Shown here piece after piece: positions 7,902-16,658 of a stretch of 43,348 nt of DNA. Position 1 is the first letter of the stretch. Each line of letters begins with the position of its first letter. Origin of the DNA: Candidatus Avimonas faecium (lineage in GTDB: Bacteria > Bacillota > Clostridia > Oscillospirales > Acutalibacteraceae). The notes beneath the pieces are model-generated. The model searched no databases. It saw only the letters and a list, made by a program, of their open reading frames with translations, and had not been told where the DNA came from. A program made the position numbers and the translations under genes. The stretch spans positions 1 through 43,348 of the forward strand of contig CAJFQI010000016.1 of NCBI GenBank assembly GCA_904419005.1, written 5' to 3'.

Positions 7902-8078
7902 AGATACTAAGAGCAAGGATGCGTTGTCCATGTGTGTCCCGCTTCTTCCCTTTTCTTTTCGGCGGCCGGGCGGCCGGTCCGCCATCCAAAGGAATCGAGT
8001 CGTTGCTGCTTCAGCCGGTTTCCCCGGGGTCGTGTGCGCTTTTGCGCGCCGTTCCCATGGGAAGCCGGCTGTTTTTTC
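7902..8078 (+). ncRNA. Candidate small RNA or regulatory leader ending in an intrinsic terminator
   Basis: Between the extended -10 at 7890 and the small gene at 8111 lies about 175 nt that folds strongly. A first hairpin uses GGCGG/CCGCC in the region 7960-7985. A long one pairs CAGCCGGTTTCCC (8012-8024) with GGGAAGCCGGCTG (8059-8071, one G-U), with an inner helix, and is followed by six T (8072-8077). This is an intrinsic terminator inside the leader, with the ribosome site AAAGGAG after it. Either a free sRNA is made or downstream expression is attenuated. I recognise no known RNA family. Confidence 0.45.
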
Positions 8079-8110
8079 TGCCGTTTGACGTGAAAGGAGC
8101 TGCCGTTGTT

Positions 8111-8305
8111 ATGATCCCCTGTCAATCCCATTGCCTCGCCTATCACGAAGGCTGCCACAAGGCTTGCGCCCGCTGGAAGGTGCTGCAGGCCCAAAACCGT
8201 ATTGAGCGGCAGCGGAAAAAAGCGTATCTGGACTATTACGGCAAGCGGTGCGACGCCGTTGCGCGGCAGTGCCGGGTGACGCGGCCCTATTACTCGTCCC
8301 GCTGA
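8111..8305 (+). CDS. Small Cys/His-rich protein (64 aa)
   Basis: 64-aa cytoplasmic protein of unknown function. The N-terminal half has Cys4, His7, Cys8, Cys15, His16 and Cys19 (CQSHC then CHKAC), a spacing that could bind one zinc; two more Cys follow. The middle is basic and probably helical (RIERQRKKAYLDYYGKRC). The frame is open further upstream, but ATG 8111 with AAAGGAG 12 nt before it marks a start that places the Cys motif at the N-terminus, as in similar tiny Firmicutes proteins I have seen annotated only as hypothetical. It lies alone between its leader and a bidirectional terminator. Confidence 0.7.
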   Translation: MIPCQSHCLAYHEGCHKACARWKVLQAQNRIERQRKKAYLDYYGKRCDAVARQCRVTRPYYSSR

Positions 8306-8344
8306 GTTTGGGCGGGGGGAGCGTTCGGCGTCCCTGCCCTGCAT

Positions 8345-8396
8345 AAAGTGCAAAAAAGCGGCAAGCCTTTTGGGCTTGCCGCTTTTTTGCACTTTT
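8345..8396. terminator. Bidirectional intrinsic terminator
   Basis: A perfect 23-bp stem (8345-8367 with 8373-8395, loop TTTTG) contains A6 and T6 runs on either side of a GC core. It ends the plus-strand Cys-rich gene and the minus-strand gene at 8528. The 8397-8527 stretch is GC-rich and holds nothing else I can identify. Confidence 0.95.
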
Positions 8397-8527
8397 CCGG
8401 CCGCTCGGCAGGGGAGGAACCAGGCGCTGTCCCCCGCAAAAGCGCCGCGGCCCGCAGGCAGGGAACCGTGGCAACCGCTTGCCCTGTCCGCTTAGGGGCG
8501 GGGCGCCGGCCTCGGCTGCGCGCGGGC

Positions 8528-9487
8528 CTAATACGCGCCGGCCCGTACCGGGCAGGAGAAAGGCGGCCGGAAATCCAACAGCCGGTCGATCCTTTCCGCC
8601 ACGGCGCCGGGGGGCAGCCGGCTTTGCAGGTAGCTGTGCCGGCCGTCCGGCACCGGGGTGAACTCCGTGCGGCCGTCGTCGGTCACAGTCACCCTGCCGG
8701 GGCCGCTCTCCGTCCAGCAGCCGTCCGGCCCCCGCACCGCGTACAACACGGTAATCGGGTCCCAGCTGGAGCGCCGCGGGCTTCCATGCACCGTATAGAT
8801 AAAGGTGATGGGGTGGCGCATATCCCCGGCGGCGGTCAGCCGGCCGCCGGTCTTTACATTTTCCCCCAGGTAGAAGTCGATAAAGGTGATCGGCGCCGGG
8901 CAGCTGTGGATAAACCGCTGCGCCGCCGGGATGTCCCCCAGGATGTTGTATTCCCGGGTGTAAACCGGCTCGGCGCCGGGGGGAGGGCGGTTCAGCACGC
9001 CGCCCATGACCGCCACCTTCTCCACCTTTTCCCTCAGGAGCTCCTCCCCGCTCAGGGGTGAAAGCTCATCCGGGGGGGAGTCGAGCAGATGGCTGAGGTT
9101 GCGCAGCGGGCCGATGGCCGCGATGCGGATTTTCTCCTGCGCGTCCGCCAGCGTCCGCCGCATCAGGCGCACGGCCCCCTCTACCCGGGGCGGAGGCTGT
9201 GTAATTCCAAAACGGCGGGCCGCTTTTTCGGCGTACACATCCTCGCCGGGGCCGTCAAGGAAGCCCGGCGTCTCAAGCATACCGATGGGCACGTCCCCGG
9301 CGCCGTAGTACCGGTTTACCGCCGCGATGCAGGCGGGCGCCCATCGGCGGGAGGTAGCGCTGGTAACCGCCAGCAGCTCCGCTTCCCCCCGTAAAGCCAG
9401 GATATTCAGCAAGGCCAGGGCCCCGGCGTCGTCACAGTCGCCGCCGATATCCGTATCCAGCAAAATGCGTGGGATCACCACGTTCAC
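8528..9487 (-). CDS. Nucleoside hydrolase family protein
   Basis: 319-aa enzyme of the inosine-uridine nucleoside hydrolase fold, which hydrolyses N-glycosidic bonds of ribosides. The calcium/ribose site is DTDIGGDCDDA (residues 11-21; Asp11, Asp13, Asp19, Asp20), and the late active-site Asp is Asp243 in SSWDP. EYNILGDIPAAQ (179-190) is the other family block. No signal peptide is visible, so it is probably cytoplasmic. The GTG start at 9487 overlaps the TGA of the upstream anchored protein (GTGA), with AGAAAGAG before it, implying translational coupling. It is the last gene of the large transport operon, so it may act on an imported compound. The usual substrate class may not apply, because family members occur in sugar loci with unknown substrates. 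Confidence 0.85.
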   Translation of the reverse strand: MNVVIPRILLDTDIGGDCDDAGALALLNILALRGEAELLAVTSATSRRWAPACIAAVNRYYGAGDVPIGMLETPGFLDGPGEDVYAEKAARRFGITQPPPRVEGAVRLMRRTLADAQEKIRIAAIGPLRNLSHLLDSPPDELSPLSGEELLREKVEKVAVMGGVLNRPPPGAEPVYTREYNILGDIPAAQRFIHSCPAPITFIDFYLGENVKTGGRLTAAGDMRHPITFIYTVHGSPRRSSWDPITVLYAVRGPDGCWTESGPGRVTVTDDGRTEFTPVPDGRHSYLQSRLPPGAVAERIDRLLDFRPPFSCPVRAGAY

Positions 9488-10440
9488 TTCTCTTTCTTCT
9501 TGAGGATCAGCAGGCGAATCGCCACCACAGCGCCGGCGCCGACCGCCAGCAGCGCCACCACGATGATGACCACAACGGCCGGGGACACCCCGCCGGAGCC
9601 GTCCTCCCCGCCCTGGGCCGTGGGAGCCGTAGTGGCCGCCTCGGTCGGGGATTCGGTCGGGGATTCGGTCGGGGTTTCTTCCGTAGGCTCGCTCTCCGTG
9701 TCCGTCGCCGGGGTTACGGTCGTTTCCGGGGCAGTAACCGGAGCCTCCTCCACCTCAAGGTTCACTTCCTTGAGCAGGGTGACGTCGTCAATGTAGAAGG
9801 GGGTATCCGGCCCCAGGCCGTCCACCTCAAGGCAGAAGCTGTACACGTTGCCCAGGTTAAACTGGTAATCGCCGTTCTGGGAGGCCCAGACGAAATTCTC
9901 CAGCGGGATCTGGAGGTAGCCCTTGAAATCGGTGGGAAGCCAGAAGGAGTACCCTTCCCCCACGACGGTTTCGGTCCATTCGGCGTCGCCCTCCGCCCGG
10001 TAGTACACCGGCGAAAACTGAGCGATCAGGTACCACTCCCAGTCCGGGCCCCCTTCCTCAAAGGTGGGCTTGATGTTAAACCCTTCGGAGCCCTCCGGCG
10101 TAGTAGTCTGAATATAATACTGCACCGCCCCGTACTGGCTCCAGTCCCACACCGCCGGGCGGATGCCGACGCCGACGTGCGCCTGCACCCGGTCGGACGT
10201 CACCTTGAGGCTGACCCCGTCGTCCCCGGTAATCGACGGGACGAATTCGCCGATAATCTGGTCGGGGTTGCGGATCAGGGAGTCGTCCGCCCGCTGCCCG
10301 ACCGTAAAGCCCTCAAAATCCTCCACCACCAGGGAGTCGCCCGCCGCGTAGGCCGGCAGCATCAGGCCGAGGGCCAGGGCGCAGGCCGCGGCGCACAGGC
10401 GCCACGCCCTCCCCGCTTGGCGTCCGTTCTGCTTTTTCAT
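9484..10440 (-). CDS. Membrane-anchored extracellular binding protein
   Basis: 318 aa. A signal peptide (basic start, then LCAAACALALGLMLPAYA) precedes a beta-rich domain of about 190 residues beginning DSLVVEDFEGFTVG, reminiscent of galactose-binding or CBM jelly-roll domains that bind glycans. A Thr/Pro/Glu linker with tandem TESP repeats follows, then a C-terminal membrane helix (SPAVVVIIVVALLAVGAG) ending in KKKEK, so the domain faces outside. The upstream frame has nine more codons, but ATG 10440 starts a standard signal peptide and has AAAGGA about 11 nt ahead. It sits 59 bp after the 1064-aa lipoprotein gene and overlaps the hydrolase gene by 4 bp. Glycan binding is inferred from fold-like pattern and context. 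Confidence 0.7.
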   Translation of the reverse strand: MKKQNGRQAGRAWRLCAAACALALGLMLPAYAAGDSLVVEDFEGFTVGQRADDSLIRNPDQIIGEFVPSITGDDGVSLKVTSDRVQAHVGVGIRPAVWDWSQYGAVQYYIQTTTPEGSEGFNIKPTFEEGGPDWEWYLIAQFSPVYYRAEGDAEWTETVVGEGYSFWLPTDFKGYLQIPLENFVWASQNGDYQFNLGNVYSFCLEVDGLGPDTPFYIDDVTLLKEVNLEVEEAPVTAPETTVTPATDTESEPTEETPTESPTESPTEAATTAPTAQGGEDGSGGVSPAVVVIIVVALLAVGAGAVVAIRLLILKKKEK

Positions 10441-10499
10441 ACATCCATCATCCTTTCCTGCACTCATATTTTAGGGGAAGCCGGGACCCCGCCCGGCGT

Positions 10500-13400
10500 C
10501 TACTGGCAGTCCAGCAGGACGTTTTCATAGGGCTCCAAAAGCAGGGTGAACTGCGTCTGCTCCCCGGCATCCTGACCCACGTACACCGTGCCGGTGAGCG
10601 TGTCGGCCGCCTTGCGGCCCTGCCCGTCAAAGCGGAAGGTCACGGCGATGGTCCGGGCGCTGTTGTTGGTCAGGAAGAGCGCCGGGGCTCCGCCCTTGGT
10701 CAAATGCAGATACTCCAGCCCTTCAATGTAATCAATCTCGGCCTCGTACGCCGTCCCTTTGCCCAGCATGGCGGCCAGGAGGTCGCCGTAATAGGGCAGC
10801 AGGGTGGGCTCGTCGGCGGAAACCAGGTCGTACTGGGCGGACAGGGTCAGGGTCACGCTCCCCTGCCCAACCGTATGAGATACCGCCAGCGGGCCGGCCG
10901 GCGTACCGATCAGGGTGTCCGCCTCCCCTTGATAGGAGAAGATCTCGGCGGACAGGGAGTACGCGCCGCCCCCCATCTCCGCCTCGCTGACGGCGGACGT
11001 CTCCGGTGAGACCGTGCCGCCCCAGAAGGCCGCGTCGTCCCAGTAATCCTGCACCTGGCAGGCGTTCAGCAGCAGGTGGCCGCCCCGCTCGACATACTGC
11101 TTGAGGACGCCGAATTCCTCCGGCGTGGGCTGGAAATATCCGCTGACAATAATCCGGTCGTATTCCTGGAGCGCCTCAAGCGAGGCGTCGCTCTGCACGA
11201 CGTTGACCGGGCCGTAGGGCGTGTCGGTGTAGGTGGCCGGGTACAGGGCCACCCCGCTGTCGGAGCTGCCGGGGTACAGGGTTTCAAAAACCGCCATTTC
11301 CTGGAGCTCCGGCGTCTCGGCCTTGAGCTTGCCCCAGATATGGCCGTACTCGCTGCCGTTGTCAAAGGGCTCCGTCGTCCAGGTCGGCCAGCCGCCCCAG
11401 AGGGAGCTGGGCGTCCAGCCCGCGTCCTTATCCAGCATCAGCGCCGTGCGCACATCGGGGGAATAGGCATCAAGGGTGTCGGCCAGGTCGGTCATATCCT
11501 TGACCACCTGCCCCCATTCGGACAGGCCCAGGTCCCCCATGCTGTCCCCCACGAACATGGGCAGCGTATCCTCCGGGACCACCACCGCCGCGCCGGACAG
11601 GTAGGACAGCAGCATGGTCTGGCGCAGCCGCGCCGCCGAATGCCCGGTGTTTTCGGTCATGCCGGGGTAGCTGCCCGCCACCGGGCTTTCGTCCGGCAGG
11701 GGGAATTTCACGTTGTGCCACAGGGAGACCCACACCCCGAAGTCCTTGTCAAACTGGCGGGAGGCCCCCCGGAGCATCGCCAGCTGCACGCCGTAGGCGA
11801 CGTGCTGGGCGCCGAACTCGCCGATGACCATATCCGCCCCGGCGCGGTACCCGGAATGCTGGTACATGGTGGCGAAATTCACGATCGAAGGCTGCCCCCA
11901 GGAGGCGTACCGGTCGATATACTTCTTCAGCTCCGCCTCTATGGACGCCCGCCCCCCGGCCCGGGTGGTGAAGTCGTACAGGTCGGCCAGGCCCTCCCGG
12001 GTGGCGCTGCCCAGGCCGTTCTGCACCACCGTGGTGTCCATTTCCTCCAGCAGCACGCCGGAAAAGTAGCCGCCGCCCAGGAGCTGGAGCGCCTCCAGCT
12101 CCTCCTGCGTATAGATGTCGGGATAGGTCAGTCCCGCCCAGTCGCCGTCCTTCAGCAGGTAGACGGGGCAGACGTAGTCGCCGAAGCCGTGGCGCATACT
12201 GATCATAAAGCTGTTCCCGGCCTCCCGCATGGCCGCCGCGTTGACAAAGATGTCAATCTTCTTGACACGGCTCCACGCATCCACCGAGTTCGCCCCCGGC
12301 CGGGGGAACCAGGCAAAGTTCCCCACGCCGTTGAGGATCATCTGCTGCCCTTCCTTGATGGTGCCCGGCTCAAAGCCGATGTACCGCCCCTCCGGGTCGG
12401 CCTCCCCCTCCGCGGCGCTGACCACGCAGAGGCTTTCTATGTAGGGGGCGCGGCTGTAGCCCTGCGTCTCAAAGGTGATCCGCAGCCGGGAGGCCTCCCC
12501 CTCCTGCCCTACGGACAGGAACCAGTCCTCCCCCTCGGCCAGCTTGTTGCCCTCTTTGTCGAAAGCCTCCACCCGCAGCGCCGTATCCGCAAAGGAATAG
12601 CTGTCCAGCAGAACGACACCGGCGCGGTAGCCCTCCCATTCCTGGTTCAGCGTCAGCTCCACGAAGGCATCCTGCGGGTATTGGGCGTTCTGCAGGACGA
12701 TGTCGCCCAGCGTCACGCTGCCCTCCAGGCATTCCACTCGGTAGGAGTGCATCCGCTGGATATCCTTGTCGCCCCGGAACAGGCCCTCCGTCTCAAAAAC
12801 CGCCGCCATCTCCGCCGTGGGCTGCACCTCCCGCTGGTCGGTATCCACCTGTACCTTCAGCCGGCCGCTGCCTTTGGCGTTCAGGCAGAAGGCATCCCCC
12901 ATGAACACGCCGGTGACCACGCCGCCCTCCTGCAGCAGGAGGCCGTCCTCGGTCCGCTCGGCGCCGGAAAGCTGCGCCTGCTGCAGCGGCTCCGCTACTA
13001 TGCCGCCGTCTTCCACGATGGCGAAATCCAGGAACAGCCGGAACTCGGTTTCCCAGGGGTTGTTTTTCTTATAGCCTTCCGCCACGTCGGAAAGCACCAG
13101 GGTATGCTCCCCCTGCGGCAGGCCGGAGAGGGACAGCAGGCAGTCCTGGTATTTGTAGCCGTCCGCGTAATATATGTCCTCTATGCCGCTCTGCTTGCCG
13201 CCGTCCAGCGACCAGGCCAGCTGGGAGCTGGCCGTGCAGCGCACGCCGTACACCGCGATGCCGGTGCCCGCAAAGGTGAGCGTCAGGCTCCCGTTATGCC
13301 CCTCCTTTGAGGCCAGGGACAGCGCCGAGCCGCCCGACTGCTGGTGATTGGTGTCCTGCGCCCATTCGCCGGCCAGGGAGGCGGTGCCCAGGAAATCCTC

Positions 13401-13694
13401 CAGCTCCACAAACCGCGCCTGGCCGGCCGGGAAGGAGGTCTCCGCCGTCTCCTCGCCCAGCGTGGGATAGAAGGGGCCGATTTTCCCCTCCCAGGACGTC
13501 GCCTGCCGCACGTCGACATTTTTCGAATCGCTGACCACCCAGTCCATCAGGACCGCCCCGTCCGCAGGCTGCACGGTTCCTTCCCCCTCGCTGCTCTCCG
13601 ACGACTCCGTGCCGGTTTTCGGCTTGGCGCACGAAGCCAGCATCAGCATACACAGGCCCAGGCAAACGGCCCTGAAAATCCGCCTTTTTCTCAA
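10500..13694 (-). CDS. Large surface lipoprotein with glycosidase-like barrel and amidotransferase-like domain
   Basis: 1064-aa exported lipoprotein with lipobox LASC (Cys22). Order of parts: acidic Ser/Glu linker (24-45); beta-sandwich modules about 95-230 and 320-430 that look carbohydrate-binding; a central barrel-like region about 440-760 with candidate acidic residues in LLEEMD (548-553) and VIGEFG (623-628); then a flavodoxin/GATase-like segment about 810-900 (VERGGHLLLNACQ) as in the trimerisation domain of GH42 beta-galactosidases; and a C-terminal beta domain. This arrangement suggests an extracellular glycoside hydrolase, but I cannot assign a GH family. The start is TTG 13694 with AGGAGG 8 nt before it. 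It lies 25 bp after the DUF5696-like gene, so the two are co-transcribed. Confidence 0.65.
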   Translation of the reverse strand: MRKRRIFRAVCLGLCMLMLASCAKPKTGTESSESSEGEGTVQPADGAVLMDWVVSDSKNVDVRQATSWEGKIGPFYPTLGEETAETSFPAGQARFVELEDFLGTASLAGEWAQDTNHQQSGGSALSLASKEGHNGSLTLTFAGTGIAVYGVRCTASSQLAWSLDGGKQSGIEDIYYADGYKYQDCLLSLSGLPQGEHTLVLSDVAEGYKKNNPWETEFRLFLDFAIVEDGGIVAEPLQQAQLSGAERTEDGLLLQEGGVVTGVFMGDAFCLNAKGSGRLKVQVDTDQREVQPTAEMAAVFETEGLFRGDKDIQRMHSYRVECLEGSVTLGDIVLQNAQYPQDAFVELTLNQEWEGYRAGVVLLDSYSFADTALRVEAFDKEGNKLAEGEDWFLSVGQEGEASRLRITFETQGYSRAPYIESLCVVSAAEGEADPEGRYIGFEPGTIKEGQQMILNGVGNFAWFPRPGANSVDAWSRVKKIDIFVNAAAMREAGNSFMISMRHGFGDYVCPVYLLKDGDWAGLTYPDIYTQEELEALQLLGGGYFSGVLLEEMDTTVVQNGLGSATREGLADLYDFTTRAGGRASIEAELKKYIDRYASWGQPSIVNFATMYQHSGYRAGADMVIGEFGAQHVAYGVQLAMLRGASRQFDKDFGVWVSLWHNVKFPLPDESPVAGSYPGMTENTGHSAARLRQTMLLSYLSGAAVVVPEDTLPMFVGDSMGDLGLSEWGQVVKDMTDLADTLDAYSPDVRTALMLDKDAGWTPSSLWGGWPTWTTEPFDNGSEYGHIWGKLKAETPELQEMAVFETLYPGSSDSGVALYPATYTDTPYGPVNVVQSDASLEALQEYDRIIVSGYFQPTPEEFGVLKQYVERGGHLLLNACQVQDYWDDAAFWGGTVSPETSAVSEAEMGGGAYSLSAEIFSYQGEADTLIGTPAGPLAVSHTVGQGSVTLTLSAQYDLVSADEPTLLPYYGDLLAAMLGKGTAYEAEIDYIEGLEYLHLTKGGAPALFLTNNSARTIAVTFRFDGQGRKAADTLTGTVYVGQDAGEQTQFTLLLEPYENVLLDCQ

Positions 13695-13719
13695 CTGCTT
13701 CTCCTCCTTTTCAAAACTC

Positions 13720-15969
13720 TCAAGCCGCCGTAACGGCGCGGCTGCTGCGTGCGGGAATCCGTACCTCCCGGTACGAACGCTCCCCCTGGGTATAGTTGGT
13801 GACGATCGTCACGCCGTTTTCGTATTCGGTAACGCCCAGGCCGTCGGTCCGGGAATGCCGGACAACCGCCTGATCCCATACCGGTTCGAGCAGCGGCCCC
13901 AGCCATTCAAGGAGCTCCTGCGCCTGCCCCAGCACATCCTCGTAATAAGACGCGTAGGCGCTGTTCTGCTCGGTATTCAGGAAATCCGCCGACGGGCTGC
14001 CGGTAACCTCAAACTGCGGCATTACGCCGCTTTCCGCCAGCCGCAGGCCCCAGTCCTCCAGGTCGCTCCGGCCGGTCAGCGACTCGCTGTACAGGGGAAG
14101 CAGCCCATGGACTGCCATCGCATAAAAGGGGACCGACTCGCTTTGCAGGTCAAAGGCGCTGCTGTCCACCGGCACGTCCCGCAGGCCGGAGGCATACGCC
14201 AGCAGGTAGGCGTTGGCGCCGCCCAGCAGGAGGCGGGTTTCCCCGCCCTCGGTCATCTGCGCGGCCAGCCCGGCCATGGCCGCCTTCATGTCGTCCCGGT
14301 TTTTCTCCTGCCCGTTGGTGTGGTCGGCGTACAGGAATTCCCCCAGCCCCGCCGGCGCGTAGGAGGCCAAGCCGAGCTGCGACGGGATACGGGTCATCGC
14401 CTGCCAGTCCGAGAGCCACTGGTCCGGCCGGGTCAGGTAGCGGAAAAGCTCCTCCTCCGCCAGATTGGTGGCCGGGGAATAGGCGTACAGCTTCACCGGC
14501 TCGTCGTTAATGCGCCGGGCAAAGCGGGAGAGAAACAGCGCATCCGTTTTGGTATAATGGGAAAAGACGTCGAGCTCGGCGATCAGCTCCACCCCCTGCT
14601 GCGCGCAGAAATCGGCCAACGTCCGCAGGCCGTCCGTCCCGCCCAGCACGCCGTCCGGCGTAAAGCTCCCCGCCTGGGAGCGGTACCGTCCCTTTTCATT
14701 TAGGGAGCTGTAAACGACGGTAAGCTCGGGCAGCCCCGCCTGGGAAAAGGCGTTGATGATCTCCTGCGCCTGTTCAAAGGTCGTGGCCGAGTGGGAACGC
14801 TCCACCGTAAAGCCGAGCACCGACTCCTGCTGCGCATACGCCCCGATCACATTCAGCAGGAGGGTCGGCCGGCCGGCCGTTTGGCCTACCCCCTGCTCCT
14901 GCGTCAGGTACTGCCGGTACCGGCGGGCCATGCCGCTGTAGTCCGCCTCCTCGGCGGAAAGCAGGCAGTACCGCACGCAGGGGGATTCCGTAAACCGCCG
15001 CGCCGCCATCACGGTGACTTCCCGCGAATTCCAGTCCTTGTCGGCCAGGATCGAAGTATCCGGCTGGCGGTAGACAAAGCTGGCGTAAACCCTTCCGTAC
15101 TCCCCCGACGCCTTGGCCGGCGTACAGTGGACGGCGGCTCCCGCATCCCCGGCGGCGATGATGCCCAGGAAGGCGGCATCCCCCGCCTTGGCCCCGAAGA
15201 CCGGCAGGCGGACCTCCTGCCGCACCTCCGTCTGCATCACCAGCGAAAGGGAGGGGTCGCGGCCGTAAACATCCCCGTAATAATCCGCCGGGTTCCCGAC
15301 CGCCGCGTCGTAGCTTACCAGCGCGCCGCTCCCGTCCGGGATGAGCATGTACCCCTCGGTCCCCGCCGGCTGCGCCCCGAAGGACGGGAGAAGGGCGATC
15401 CGGCTGATCTGCACGTCGCCCCATTCGCGCACGCCGTCAAACAGCACCTCGGCGGCGAAGCCGTCCTCGGTGAGGCGGATGCGCGCGGGGACGGCGTACT
15501 GGTCGCTTTCCCGCTCAAAACGGAAATCAAGGATGACGCCGTCCTCGCAGCCATAGATGGTGAAGGTGCCGCGGTTGACGCTGCCGACGCGGCTGTTGAC
15601 CACAAATTCCTTACCCACCGAGTCCATGGCCGTGACCTGCAGCAGGGACTGGAGCAGCATCTTCTGCGCCCCGTCGAGCGCCTCCGGCAGCGCCTGCTCC
15701 GGCGCCGCGAGGGGATAACGCGCGCCCGTTTCGCGGTCCTCTATGCACACCGACGCGTCCGCCGGGTCCACCAGCAGCCGCAGGCTTTCGTTCTCCGCCG
15801 CGGCGACCTCGCCGGCCTGCCCCGTCCCGTCGGCGATGACCGGGAGCCCCTCAAAATCCAGCCCGCCCGGCTCCTCGCCGGCCGGCGCGCCGCCGCAGGA
15901 GAGCAGGGGCAGCGCCAGGGCCGCGGCGAAGGCCGCCGCCAGCCATCGTTTTACACCCATCCGTTTCAT
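13720..15969 (-). CDS. DUF5696-like lipoprotein, possible glycoside hydrolase
   Basis: 749-aa exported lipoprotein; lipobox LLSC within the first 25 residues after KRMGVKRW. It resembles the DUF5696 family by length, layout and context. The first half is beta-rich (NESLRLLVDPADASVCIEDR; VILDFRFERESDQYAV). The second half shows barrel-type alternation (TVVYSSLNEKG; TLADFCAQQGVELIAELDVF; ADHTNGQEKNRDDMKAAM), reminiscent of retaining alpha-glycosidase barrels. Catalytic residues are not certain. ATG 15969 overlaps the stop of the YIP1 gene as ATGA, with AAGGAGAT 10 nt upstream; a longer in-frame extension lacks a signal peptide at its start and was rejected. The function of this family is not established. 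Confidence 0.75.
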   Translation of the reverse strand: MKRMGVKRWLAAAFAAALALPLLSCGGAPAGEEPGGLDFEGLPVIADGTGQAGEVAAAENESLRLLVDPADASVCIEDRETGARYPLAAPEQALPEALDGAQKMLLQSLLQVTAMDSVGKEFVVNSRVGSVNRGTFTIYGCEDGVILDFRFERESDQYAVPARIRLTEDGFAAEVLFDGVREWGDVQISRIALLPSFGAQPAGTEGYMLIPDGSGALVSYDAAVGNPADYYGDVYGRDPSLSLVMQTEVRQEVRLPVFGAKAGDAAFLGIIAAGDAGAAVHCTPAKASGEYGRVYASFVYRQPDTSILADKDWNSREVTVMAARRFTESPCVRYCLLSAEEADYSGMARRYRQYLTQEQGVGQTAGRPTLLLNVIGAYAQQESVLGFTVERSHSATTFEQAQEIINAFSQAGLPELTVVYSSLNEKGRYRSQAGSFTPDGVLGGTDGLRTLADFCAQQGVELIAELDVFSHYTKTDALFLSRFARRINDEPVKLYAYSPATNLAEEELFRYLTRPDQWLSDWQAMTRIPSQLGLASYAPAGLGEFLYADHTNGQEKNRDDMKAAMAGLAAQMTEGGETRLLLGGANAYLLAYASGLRDVPVDSSAFDLQSESVPFYAMAVHGLLPLYSESLTGRSDLEDWGLRLAESGVMPQFEVTGSPSADFLNTEQNSAYASYYEDVLGQAQELLEWLGPLLEPVWDQAVVRHSRTDGLGVTEYENGVTIVTNYTQGERSYREVRIPARSSRAVTAA

Positions 15970-16658
15970 AAAAACAAAATCTCCTTCAGGACGGTTTGTA
16001 TAAACCCCAGCATCTGCTGAATAAAGTTGAACAGCAGCACGCCGATGAAAACAATCAGCAACAGGAAGCCCACCGCCGTCAGCATACAGGCGATCGTCCT
16101 CTTCAGGGTAAACTGCTCGACCACCAGGGTGTTGATCACAAACAGCAGCAGCGTCCACAGCGCGCCCACCGCCGTCAGCAGGCTGAGGAAAACGCCCTCC
16201 TCCAGCAGCAGCACGTTGGACAGCAGGATTTCCGGCGCCGAAAAGACCAGGATAGGCAAAAGCGCATAGGCGCTGGTAATATAGATCTCGCGGAACCGCC
16301 CCTCCCCGTCAAACAGCGCGGACGCCGCCCAGAGCGAGACGCACCAGAGCAGGACCGGCAGGAAGGAGACGGCCAATTGCAGGGGGAAGCTGAACTTCTC
16401 CGGCAGGTTGGTGTTGAACAGGAAGCCCCGGGCGGAGTAGCGGATCACGTTGTTCAGGAAGAACAAAAGCAGCAGGACGTGGGCCAGGCTTAGGGAGCCC
16501 ATCCCCTCGTACTTGATCTCGTACAGCGCCGCGAACGGGTGCCGCATCAGCCGGAACGGCCAGCGGAGCTTGCGCTTGTCCAGGCGGCGGTAGGCATACC
16601 GGGAAAGGTCCACGCTGCGCAGGGAAATGCCCAGGTTGCGGATCAGCGCTTTAACCAC
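15966..16658 (-). CDS. YIP1-family membrane protein
   Basis: 230-aa integral membrane protein with about five hydrophobic segments (for example LAHVLLLLFFLNNVIRY, AVSFLPVLLWCVSLWAAS, ACMLTAVGFLLLIVFIGV) after a basic cytoplasmic N-terminus. RHPFAALYEIKYEG is a block typical of bacterial Yip1-domain proteins. The start is GTG 16658, inside the end of the NHL gene (8-bp overlap), with GGGAGGAG upstream; the end overlaps the DUF5696-like start. This triple overlap argues that the three proteins are made together, perhaps as one envelope complex. Its molecular role is unknown. Confidence 0.8.
   Translation of the reverse strand: MVKALIRNLGISLRSVDLSRYAYRRLDKRKLRWPFRLMRHPFAALYEIKYEGMGSLSLAHVLLLLFFLNNVIRYSARGFLFNTNLPEKFSFPLQLAVSFLPVLLWCVSLWAASALFDGEGRFREIYITSAYALLPILVFSAPEILLSNVLLLEEGVFLSLLTAVGALWTLLLFVINTLVVEQFTLKRTIACMLTAVGFLLLIVFIGVLLFNFIQQMLGFIQTVLKEILFL

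Noticed and set aside
7919-8305. Longer 128-codon version of the small Cys-rich gene
   Set aside because: Its first half crosses the leader terminator (8012-8077) and has no ribosome site at its start; the ATG at 8111 does.
9641-9677. Short tandem repeat as a separate element
   Set aside because: It is the 12-bp unit coding for TESP repeats in the linker of the anchored protein, so it is explained by the gene.
11076-13310. Plus-strand open frame of about 744 codons
   Set aside because: Antisense of the 1064-aa lipoprotein; biased composition, no signal or domain.
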